A stretch of DNA of 11,469 bases from Deltaproteobacteria bacterium UBA2409 (GTDB taxonomy: Bacteria; Bdellovibrionota_C; UBA2361; DDRT01), in the NCBI GenBank assembly GCA_002343185.1, contig DDRT01000002.1:1-11469 (forward strand), given 5' to 3'. Under the pieces are notes generated by a model, which was given only the letters and a program-made list of their open reading frames with translations, was not told the origin of the DNA and did no database searches. Below are positions 1 through 6,223 of this stretch, one piece after another (position 1 is the first letter of the stretch; every line of letters begins with the position of its first letter). Both the position numbers and the translations under genes were made by a program.

Positions 1-97
1 AAGCGATGTTTTGACGTAGTACCATTATATGCTTAGGATCTGAATAACTCATTTCAAGGTTATTAATATGTGCTTCCTTAGCTTCCAGCTTTTTCAA
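1..97 (-). CDS. Possible N-terminal fragment of a gene running off the left edge
   Basis: On the minus strand a frame is open from about base 158 down to base 1 without a stop. From a TTG at 97-95 it reads LKKLEAKEAHINNLEMSYSD and then PKHIMVLRQNIA, a charged, helix-prone sequence that looks like real protein. Other possible starts are the GTG at 106-104 and the in-frame ATG of the NNLEMS segment. None has a clear ribosome binding site. The upstream part of the frame passes through the inverted repeat at 101-161 and reads as a low-complexity FPFVFLVVFVVN stretch, which is probably not translated. About 50 codons without a stop can occur by chance in AT-rich DNA, so this is tentative. I do not recognise a family. 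Confidence 0.3.
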   Translation of the reverse strand, partial: MKKLEAKEAHINNLEMSYSDPKHIMVLRQNIA

Positions 98-100
98 ATT

Positions 101-161
101 AACCACAAAGACCACTAAGAATACAAAGGGGAAAGGTTCATTCTTTGTGTTCTCTATAGTT
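101..161. repeat. Degenerate inverted repeat of the CACAGAGAACACAGAG type
   Basis: The left arm (AACCACAAAGACCACTAAG from 101, continuing through AATACAAAG to 128) and the right arm (CTTTGTGTTCTCTATAGTT, 143-161) are imperfect inverse copies. Bases 118-128 pair with 143-153 over 11 positions, including one G-T wobble, around a 14-base loop. The sequence resembles the accacagagacacagag...ctctgtgttctctgtggtt repeats scattered between genes in many bacterial genomes; this likeness is from memory. It lies just past the stop codon of the DUF3187 gene and could also fold as its 3' end. A related fragment sits at the right edge of the window. Confidence 0.5.
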
Positions 162-166
162 CAAAA

Positions 167-1000
167 TTAACTACTTCGCCTATACCCAACCAAAAAACTA
201 ACATCTGAAGTCATCTCGCCTGAGCCAGGATTTTCTTTTACAGTAAAAAACACTTTGCCAGAATGAAGCTTATAATTAAGTTCAAAATCTAAATATGAAA
301 TTACAGTTGGAACATACCCCATTTTTCTATATGGGGGAGTTGAAATGGTCCCCCCAAAAGCTCCACCAAGATTTTCATAGATCTCGAAATTCCACTTTAG
401 ATCACTTTCAAAGTGAAAATCCTTAAACAAAACTTCACCAACATTCGCATCAGAGTAATATATGACACCAACTCCACCTGAAAATTGCTCCCAGTCTCTC
501 TGATATCTGATCCCGATATCAGGCGAGCTAGGGCTATCATTATTTGTTGAGAGAGGAATACTTACGCCAAATACTAAATTTTCTTTCTCTATAAAAACTC
601 TTGGAGCTTCAAAAAAACCTCCGCTATTCTTGAGTTCAAACGGGACACCATCAGTTCTAAACCCGCGTATTTGATACCTACCTTTTCTCTCTCCCTCTCT
701 TCCGCTCTCAGGTAGATTGAAAAAATCGTGCCATCCGTGGATTGCTCCATCCATAAAGCCAGAACCCGTGTATCCAGCAGAGAATCTTGCCTTAATCGCC
801 CAATCATCAATTTCAAAAAATTTAAACGTCTCTGCCACCCTCCATCTCTCTTCATCAATTACGTACAATTCTTTTTCAAGATAAGTACTGGTTCCAGCAA
901 CAGAAAGCTCCTGGTCTTTAAAGCTAAGCCTTTCTGAAACTAGTGGAAAATCAGCAAGAACTGTTATTGAAATGAATAAAATTCCTAAAAAATAGTGCAC
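167..1000 (-). CDS. DUF3187 family outer-membrane-type protein
   Basis: Secreted or outer-membrane protein of 277 residues; its molecular function is unknown. Residues 1-16 form a signal peptide (hydrophobic LGILFISITVLA, probable cleavage after Ala16). The family hallmark is seen at about residues 79-102: GSGFMDG, then GWHDFFNLPESGRE. After it come alternating short strands rich in Tyr, Phe and Trp, ending in an aromatic VGYRRSS region, which suggests a beta-barrel. The family assignment rests on my recollection of the conserved GWHD...GLPEGGR block of DUF3187. The start is a GTG at 1000; an in-frame TAA lies directly before it, so no longer protein is possible. No clear ribosome binding site is visible. 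The gene is divergent from the HDOD gene, with 48 bases between the two starts. Confidence 0.8.
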   Translation of the reverse strand: MHYFLGILFISITVLADFPLVSERLSFKDQELSVAGTSTYLEKELYVIDEERWRVAETFKFFEIDDWAIKARFSAGYTGSGFMDGAIHGWHDFFNLPESGREGERKGRYQIRGFRTDGVPFELKNSGGFFEAPRVFIEKENLVFGVSIPLSTNNDSPSSPDIGIRYQRDWEQFSGGVGVIYYSDANVGEVLFKDFHFESDLKWNFEIYENLGGAFGGTISTPPYRKMGYVPTVISYLDFELNYKLHSGKVFFTVKENPGSGEMTSDVSFLVGYRRSS

Positions 1001-1048
1001 TTAAGATCTGTCAATTTAGTCTACTTTTGCGATATATCTCAAGGACTA

Positions 1049-2425
1049 ATGAGCGAAAAGAAGACCCCCACTACGGTTAATCTCCTCCCAGATTCAACAA
1101 TCCTTATGCAGGCAAGGCTCTCGGCTGGCGATCACAGAACTCTTAAAATAAGAGATCTTGCAAACTTACTCCTTCATGACCCAGTTTTGACGATGGAATT
1201 CATCCAAAGTGCTAATTCTGCTGTTTATGGAGGTGCTCCAGTTTTAGACCTCGAAGGTGCTCTAGGCAGGATAGGAAGTGAAAAGTTAGTAAGGGAGCTT
1301 CGCGATTTAGGATTAGCAGAAACTGAAATTGACGATGATGTAGCCGAAGCTTTTGAGTTTCTAAGATATAACGCAAGAAGGACATCTATTATTGCTCTAA
1401 TCTTAGCCTCAGCCTTAAGACCACCAATGGCAAACCAGGTGAGGATTTCAGCACTGCTATCTGAAACAGGTCACATGGCTGCCCTACTTTACCTTGGAAA
1501 AACATACACCTCAGTGCTTAAGGAGCATGGGCGTGCCAAGCTGCCTTTTCGATTAGAGAAAGATCATAAAGTTAAACTGGACGATCTAAGGGTTAAATAT
1601 CTACGAGCTAGAGGTGTTCCTGAAAGGCTTATAATTCCTTATGACCTTGATATGGATCTAAAAGGCTCTTCTGAAGTTGATCTGCGCGCACTAGTAAACT
1701 CTAGTATAGAGCTGGTTGATGCCTATTCAAACGAGAAATTACACAACTACAATCCAGATAAACCCCTACCAGCAAAGAGCAATTTAAGACTTTTAGGAGT
1801 CACTCCTTTTCATATGGAGAGAATCTATAAAACTGTCGGTGAGTATCTTAAGAAAATTACTGTTGAGGAAGAACCGGAAGGTGCAAGTGTGTTCCTCCAA
1901 ACAGTTGAAGAAGATAGCACCGTAAGTCTCGATGAGGGTGGAAAGAATGAGATGAAAGTTCCAACCTATCCAACTGTAATTGTAAAACCAAAGAGTCAGG
2001 CTAAACTTCAACCACTTTGCGATCTTTGCGAAGAAGAGAAAGACAATCAGGCTTTAAAATCAAAATCTGCCAAGCTGCTAAATTCATTTTTTGATAGGGT
2101 AGCCTTTGTAAAAGTCCCTGCCGAAGGGGATGAAGCAGAGGTAGAGTTCACCTCGGGCTTTAGTGAAGACACTCCTAAAAAGCTGATAATTAAAGATCCT
2201 CTGTCTCCATTTAAGTTATTTAGACTTAAAATTAAGTCATTCGACTCAAAATCAGCCAAGCCAGCTGCTCCTTTCGGAGTTTCTTCCTTCGCTGTAGGCC
2301 CAGTAGCTCTTCTTCCAGGGGGTGAAAAGCTAGTTCTTTATGCAGATAAGAAGAACGGAATGACTTTGGACTCAAGGGGAGTATTTAGGCTTTCTATGAG
2401 CCTTTTAGCCTCTAGACTAAAGTAG
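1049..2425 (+). CDS. HDOD-domain signalling protein with C-terminal GAF-like region
   Basis: Regulatory protein of 458 residues. The HDOD domain spans about residues 10-270. Its typical signature includes LLP at 12-14, LHDP at 42-45, SANSAVY at 54-60 and a GRIG segment near 73-76. Where active HD hydrolases carry a His-Asp metal pair, the matching segment here reads LLSETGH (136-142), so it is probably not a phosphohydrolase. A charged linker follows at about 285-340. The last 115 or so residues form a mixed alpha/beta module (FFDRVAFVKV... to LLASRLK) that resembles a degenerate GAF domain. HDOD proteins usually act in signalling or cell-cycle and motility control through protein contacts. 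I chose the ATG at 1049 because AAGGA precedes it at 1041-1045. A GTG at 995 is in frame but lies inside the divergent gene. The orphan gene begins 24 bases downstream, probably in the same operon. Confidence 0.8.
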   Translation: MSEKKTPTTVNLLPDSTILMQARLSAGDHRTLKIRDLANLLLHDPVLTMEFIQSANSAVYGGAPVLDLEGALGRIGSEKLVRELRDLGLAETEIDDDVAEAFEFLRYNARRTSIIALILASALRPPMANQVRISALLSETGHMAALLYLGKTYTSVLKEHGRAKLPFRLEKDHKVKLDDLRVKYLRARGVPERLIIPYDLDMDLKGSSEVDLRALVNSSIELVDAYSNEKLHNYNPDKPLPAKSNLRLLGVTPFHMERIYKTVGEYLKKITVEEEPEGASVFLQTVEEDSTVSLDEGGKNEMKVPTYPTVIVKPKSQAKLQPLCDLCEEEKDNQALKSKSAKLLNSFFDRVAFVKVPAEGDEAEVEFTSGFSEDTPKKLIIKDPLSPFKLFRLKIKSFDSKSAKPAAPFGVSSFAVGPVALLPGGEKLVLYADKKNGMTLDSRGVFRLSMSLLASRLK

Positions 2426-2449
2426 ATTAGCGTTCTATTTTTAGTTATC

Positions 2450-4354
2450 TTGAGCGGAATGCAGGTCGAATGGAGAGCTCCACAATTTAGGGCATCTGAG
2501 CTGGAAGCATTACTAAGTTCTATTCCTGAAGACTCCATAGGTCACAGGTTAAAACTGGATTCTGCATCAAAACCAGGGGTGGTTCTTGCAATAAAACTTT
2601 CAAAACCTGAATTTCTGGAAACACCTAACAGAAGTCTCAATGGGCTTGCGAAGCTTTCGACCATAGAACTAATTCAACGAACTCCGAATCATGAGCTTCT
2701 AATCCTGGACGATCCTTCCTTAGCGGACACCTATATTGACGAAGCTCTAAAGGTTCCTATCGGTGATCCGATCTTCTCAGAAACTGCTGCTAAGCTAAAA
2801 GCATGTCTTGGAAGCAGGAATAAGAAGGATTTTTTTAGAAGAGAGCTAGAACTAAATGAAAACTTCTCCTCCGAAATTGATGTTCTAGAGAGACTAAAAG
2901 CTCTTGAACTACTTTGCACTTGCGAATCAACAAAGAGTCCCGGAGCAGCACTAGCAGAGCTCTACTATATGAATAAATTCGAGGGTGATGAAAAATTAAA
3001 TCCTGAAATCTTACAAACTATCCCACTATTAAGCCTCGAGGAACAAAAGGCATTTGTAAGACAGCTTTTTTTACAGGAAACTGACGATTATACCTCTAAC
3101 AAACGTCTTAGTAATTTTGAAGATGCGATTGAATCCTTAATCAGTTCAGGCGTTGAAGTTTACAATTTCGTTCCGTGGCTAGATGCGAACCGATTTACAA
3201 GAGCCACTCAGAAGTATCTTGGGGTACTTCTACTTGAGGATCAGGCTAACGGAATAAAGGAGCTTGAGAGAGCAAAAGAAGTCTTCATTATGGGCAATTC
3301 TAGCTTTGTGAACTTAGTGGAAGGATTATGGTACATCGACCAGGCGAGAGAGATCCCGGCCGAAGAATGTCTTTCCTTTCTAAGAGAACTTCAGTCGGAT
3401 CCAAAAAGGTTATGCCAAGAATTAGAGCTACTTATAGATCAACCAGAAATAACAAGAGTTTTGATGTCACGTGGATTAGTAGGACTGCTACTTCCAGTAA
3501 TGAGAAATGTGGAATCACCTGTAATAAGACTATTTTGTTCAAGTCGAGAGGTCGCTGCTTCAACTTGTGAAAGCCTTCTTTCAATAATTGGAATAAAGGC
3601 TCGGTCTGGAGAAGATTTTACATATGAAAGAAGAGTTATCTTAGAAGTTTGGAAACATGCAGAATGGGATTCACACTCCTCAGAGGGCTTGAAGATGGCT
3701 CTTAAAGATCTTTTAGAAAGCAGATCTAATGAGGCTGTTGCAGATTTTATAAAGAAAGACATTTCGATGTTATTGTTTAGATCCTGCATAAATTCTTTAT
3801 CAGGGATCTCATTTGGGCAAGCAAATATACAGGGGCTAATTGGTGAGAGTCCTGAAGAAACTTTCAGACATAGAACCTTTCTATTATCCACAATGAATAG
3901 TGCCTCAAGGGTTCCCCCAAACGAACCTGTCTCTTACTTTCAGATAATATATCGCTCACTCACATATCGGTGCCTAGAGGATCCTATAGAGTTCAATCCA
4001 GAAAAACTTTTAGAAATTGTAAGAAAGAGCGATGATTACTCCACTCAATCATTACTTGCTATTGGTCATATCTGTGTCAGCTACTTGAGTGCAGGCTTAC
4101 GTAGAAACCCAGAGCAAGATTCTCGTTGTCTTAACGGGGTACTAACGCTGTTAGAAGCCTTAAACTACGACGAAGCATCTCTAATTCTTAGATATACCAA
4201 TTTATTAGATCTCCTTGAGAGCTCATTGGCTATAGCGCAACTTGAAGGGGCTTCAGAACTGATCGATCCTATTACTAACCGCTTATCAAGAATAGTTAGT
4301 CTACATCAGCGAAATGAAAACGAAAGATTCCTCATTGAAGACGACGGTGCATAG
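2450..4354 (+). CDS. Uncharacterised 634-residue, mostly helical protein
   Basis: I do not recognise this family. The protein is soluble in appearance, with no signal peptide or membrane segment. It is rich in Leu, Glu and Ser and appears to be almost wholly alpha-helical, with many short amphipathic helices such as LERLKALELLC, EEQKAFVRQLFL and SLLAIGHICVSYLSAGL. This pattern would suit a helical-repeat (HEAT- or TPR-like) scaffold, but I cannot define a repeat unit by eye. There are no nucleotide-binding or metal-binding motifs. The start is uncertain: TTG at 2450 or ATG at 2459 (MQVEWRAPQF), neither with a well-spaced ribosome binding site. It follows the HDOD gene by 24 bases, so joint transcription is likely and a role in the same signalling process is possible. 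Its 3' end overlaps the convergent DUF2878-like gene by 23 bases. Confidence 0.8.
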   Translation: MSGMQVEWRAPQFRASELEALLSSIPEDSIGHRLKLDSASKPGVVLAIKLSKPEFLETPNRSLNGLAKLSTIELIQRTPNHELLILDDPSLADTYIDEALKVPIGDPIFSETAAKLKACLGSRNKKDFFRRELELNENFSSEIDVLERLKALELLCTCESTKSPGAALAELYYMNKFEGDEKLNPEILQTIPLLSLEEQKAFVRQLFLQETDDYTSNKRLSNFEDAIESLISSGVEVYNFVPWLDANRFTRATQKYLGVLLLEDQANGIKELERAKEVFIMGNSSFVNLVEGLWYIDQAREIPAEECLSFLRELQSDPKRLCQELELLIDQPEITRVLMSRGLVGLLLPVMRNVESPVIRLFCSSREVAASTCESLLSIIGIKARSGEDFTYERRVILEVWKHAEWDSHSSEGLKMALKDLLESRSNEAVADFIKKDISMLLFRSCINSLSGISFGQANIQGLIGESPEETFRHRTFLLSTMNSASRVPPNEPVSYFQIIYRSLTYRCLEDPIEFNPEKLLEIVRKSDDYSTQSLLAIGHICVSYLSAGLRRNPEQDSRCLNGVLTLLEALNYDEASLILRYTNLLDLLESSLAIAQLEGASELIDPITNRLSRIVSLHQRNENERFLIEDDGA

Positions 4355-4841
4355 AGAAAAGTATAGGCACTAAGATTCCCCACTCTATTGAACAAAATAG
4401 AATCGCTGCTGTAATTCCACTTGGAAAATCTAATGCACCTATTCCGTACGCAGCGTAAAGACTTAAAGAGCCACCAATTGACCCAAACAAGACTTGCAAA
4501 ACTTTTTTATTATGAAGCCAGGCTAAACTTAATGAGAATGTTGTAGCAAAAACACCCCACATTAATGCCATCCAAGATGGATAAACACCTAAATAGAACT
4601 TCGTAGAAGGAAAACTGATTAGTCCAAGAGCTACAGGCATTGAATCGATAATACTACCAAGTATGATCGAAAAAAATAAAAATCGGATCTCAAACTTCTT
4701 TAAAAAAATTAAGATGAAAAAAATCTGAAGCCCTATAGCATAAATCTCTAGCTGACCATCTCTCATCCAATAGACAACCAAAAACCATACTATATAAAAT
4801 AATATCGCTTGAGCTATCGCCTTAGAAGCACTACTGACCAC
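4332..4841 (-). CDS. DUF2878-like small integral membrane protein
   Basis: Inner-membrane protein of 169 residues with about six predicted membrane segments, near residues 8-25, 33-47, 53-75, 86-109, 113-135 and 141-163. The Pro-Ser-Trp-Met-Ala-Leu-Met-Trp-Gly-Val-Phe-Ala-Thr-Thr stretch at 88-101 matches my memory of the conserved core of DUF2878, a family without a known function. The start is a GTG at 4841; GAAGGA lies 11 bases before it on the minus strand, inside the end of the upstream gene. It overlaps the DUF4345-like gene by 28 bases, so the pair is almost certainly translated from one message. Its 3' end overlaps the opposite-strand 634-residue gene. The membrane location is safe, the family call moderately so, and the function is unknown. 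Confidence 0.7.
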   Translation of the reverse strand: MVSSASKAIAQAILFYIVWFLVVYWMRDGQLEIYAIGLQIFFILIFLKKFEIRFLFFSIILGSIIDSMPVALGLISFPSTKFYLGVYPSWMALMWGVFATTFSLSLAWLHNKKVLQVLFGSIGGSLSLYAAYGIGALDFPSGITAAILFCSIEWGILVPILFSMHRRLQ

Positions 4842-5176
4842 GCTGCAAGTATTCCTTCTGCAATATAAAAATTTAACCCTGAGCCGATATCAGTACCTAC
4901 CTGAGCAATAGCTATCGTTCTAAAAACAAATATCCCTAAGTAAAAACAGGCACCAAAAATCACTCCTGCCCTACTTAAAGTTGGATGAAGAGCAGATAGA
5001 AGAAAAAACACCCCTACTCCAAACTCTAAACCGCCATAGACTGCAACATACTCTGCAAAACCCTGATTCCCTGGCAAACTAAACCCTACTGCCTCAGCAG
5101 TCCAAAATGGTGCTATAGCGCACCAGATACCAAAGATAAGATATAAAGCTGAGTTTATATAAAGATAGGACTTCAT
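4814..5176 (-). CDS. DUF4345-like four-helix membrane protein
   Basis: Small membrane protein of 120 residues with four hydrophobic segments at about 5-22, 45-64, 69-92 and 102-118. The YGGLEFGVGVFFLL stretch (47-60) and the arrangement around it fit DUF4345, a small integral membrane family of unknown role; the assignment is from memory of that motif. The ATG at 5176 starts directly with MKSYLYINSALYLIFG, with no good ribosome binding site seen. It is the first gene of a two-gene minus-strand unit with the DUF2878-like gene, and it is divergent from the dehydratase gene with about 93 bases between the two starts. That spacer must hold promoters for both directions; I could identify only the plus-strand one. 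Confidence 0.7.
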   Translation of the reverse strand: MKSYLYINSALYLIFGIWCAIAPFWTAEAVGFSLPGNQGFAEYVAVYGGLEFGVGVFFLLSALHPTLSRAGVIFGACFYLGIFVFRTIAIAQVGTDIGSGLNFYIAEGILAAWSVVLLRR

Positions 5177-5220
5177 AACTGTATTCAGTATCAGTCATGA
5201 GTAGCTAAACAGGAAGGGGT

Positions 5221-5249
5221 TTGGTTAGCTTCTGATTTTTTATTATAAT
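5221..5249 (+). promoter_or_regulatory. Predicted sigma-70-type promoter of the dehydratase-ileS-fadJ unit
   Basis: A perfect TATAAT box lies at 5244-5249. A weak -35 (TTGGTT, 5221-5226, three of six matches) is 17 bases upstream. Transcription would begin near 5256, leaving a leader of only about 14 bases that already includes the AGGAG. The -10 box sits in a small inverted repeat (TGATT 5233-5237, AATCA 5247-5251). A second one, AGCTAA 5203-5208 with TTAGCT 5225-5230, spans the -35 side. Either could be an operator, but this is guesswork. There is no room for a T-box or attenuator leader. Confidence 0.5.
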
Positions 5250-5258
5250 CAGGCTTTT

Positions 5259-5263
5259 AGGAG
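5259..5263 (+). promoter_or_regulatory. Shine-Dalgarno sequence supporting a CTG start at 5270
   Basis: AGGAG at 5259-5263 is followed by six bases (ATTATT) and then CTG at 5270-5272. This spacing is ideal. The in-frame stop TAG at 5258-5260 overlaps the site, so the protein must begin after it. The ATT codons at 5264 and 5267 are closer than normal initiation spacing. Confidence 0.65.
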
Positions 5264-5269
5264 ATTATT

Positions 5270-6223
5270 CTGGAGATCTTAACCCTCGATCGGGTAAATC
5301 ATGCTGCGAACTTAGTAAATCATACGATTACACCTGTATACCAACTACCAGGGGGAGTTCTTATTAAAGATGAGGGCGAAAATAAAACAGGCTCATTCAA
5401 GGAGCACGGGGCAGACAATGCTATATTAGATCTCACTGAGCTTGGCCGACGCAAAGGTGTTGTTGCCTCATCCTCAGGAAACTTCGCTACAGCACTTTCA
5501 AGGGCATGCTCACTTTTAGGAGTACCAGTTGATATAGTAGTCCCAGAAGGTACTCCAGAGGTAAAAGTCGCTAAAATTGAAAATTATGGCGCAACGGTTC
5601 ACTACTCTGAGCCAAGCGAAGCTGGAAGAAAGGCAAAAGTCTTAGAGATTCAAAATGGACTTGGAAGAGTTCCGATTCACTCAAGTCACCAGGTTCCTGT
5701 AATAGAAGGGCAGGCTACCTTAGGGATAGAAATTCTAGAGCAGTTAAGAGATGTTGGAACTATAGTGTTACCAACAAGTGGAGGAGGCCTACTTGCAGGA
5801 GTTGCTTTTGCTGTAAAACAGCTTAACCCACAGGTTAAAATTGTAGGGGTTGAGCCAGAGACATCGAACGATACTTACCTCTCCTTACAATCTGGTGAAA
5901 TTACTCCAGTCATACCAAATAAAAGTATCGCTGAGGGATTATTAACTACAGTAGGCGAAATTAACTTTGAATTAATAAAACAATTTGTAGATGAGTTTGT
6001 AACAGTATCTGAACAAGAAATAGCCTGGACTACTATAAGACTAAAAAGGCTTGGCTTTAAAACCGAAACCTCTGGCGCTGTTTCCCTTGCAGCATGTTTA
6101 TTTTCAAAATTTGCCCCTCATGGAAGAGTTTTAGCTCTTCTTACTGGTGGCAACATTGATGAGTCAAAATACGAGAAACTAGAGGAAATGACGGGAAGTT
6201 TTTTTCCTGATAAACTCCTCTAG
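5270..6223 (+). CDS. Threonine/serine dehydratase-like PLP enzyme (fold type II), CTG start
   Basis: Cytoplasmic pyridoxal-phosphate enzyme of about 317 residues, most likely deaminating threonine to 2-oxobutyrate and/or serine to pyruvate. Counting from the CTG, family landmarks are the PLP-binding lysine K44 in GSFKEHGA, the substrate loop SSSGN (67-71) and the phosphate-binding loop LPTSGGGLL (167-175). Later come SIAEGL and VTVSEQEI, and ETSGA near the C-terminus. The length matches short, TdcB-like dehydratases; there is no C-terminal ACT domain as in feedback-regulated IlvA. Variations from the usual motifs are His for Arg in SFKxRGA and TSGGGL for GGGGL. No ATG, GTG or TTG is in frame before 5765, where GTG would remove the lysine, so CTG at 5270 is the best start. 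Serine racemase or another ammonia-lyase of the same fold remains possible. The stop codon directly abuts ileS. Confidence 0.85.
   Translation: MEILTLDRVNHAANLVNHTITPVYQLPGGVLIKDEGENKTGSFKEHGADNAILDLTELGRRKGVVASSSGNFATALSRACSLLGVPVDIVVPEGTPEVKVAKIENYGATVHYSEPSEAGRKAKVLEIQNGLGRVPIHSSHQVPVIEGQATLGIEILEQLRDVGTIVLPTSGGGLLAGVAFAVKQLNPQVKIVGVEPETSNDTYLSLQSGEITPVIPNKSIAEGLLTTVGEINFELIKQFVDEFVTVSEQEIAWTTIRLKRLGFKTETSGAVSLAACLFSKFAPHGRVLALLTGGNIDESKYEKLEEMTGSFFPDKLL

Noticed and set aside
1008..1036. Promoter CTGTCA / GATATA for the HDOD gene
   Set aside because: The -10 match is poor, and the implied start would fall on the ribosome binding site, leaving almost no leader.
995..1048. Longer HDOD protein starting at GTG 995 (18 extra residues)
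   Set aside because: The extension overlaps the divergent gene start, has no ribosome binding site and reads unlike an HDOD N-terminus. The ATG at 1049 has AAGGA in front.
3439..3891. 150-codon minus-strand frame within the 634-residue gene
   Set aside because: It lies wholly inside a longer, better-composed plus-strand frame, has no ribosome binding site and shows no recognisable motifs.
5200..5240. Hairpin AGCTAA...TTAGCT followed by T-rich DNA as a terminator
   Set aside because: No plus-strand gene ends upstream of it within 800 bases, and the stem is only six clean pairs. It is more likely part of a divergent promoter region.
5765..6223. A 152-residue protein starting at GTG 5765 as a complete gene or truncated dehydratase pseudogene
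   Set aside because: The same frame is open and fully conserved in motif order back to 5261, with a good Shine-Dalgarno site before CTG 5270. Nothing indicates a frameshift or an internal stop.
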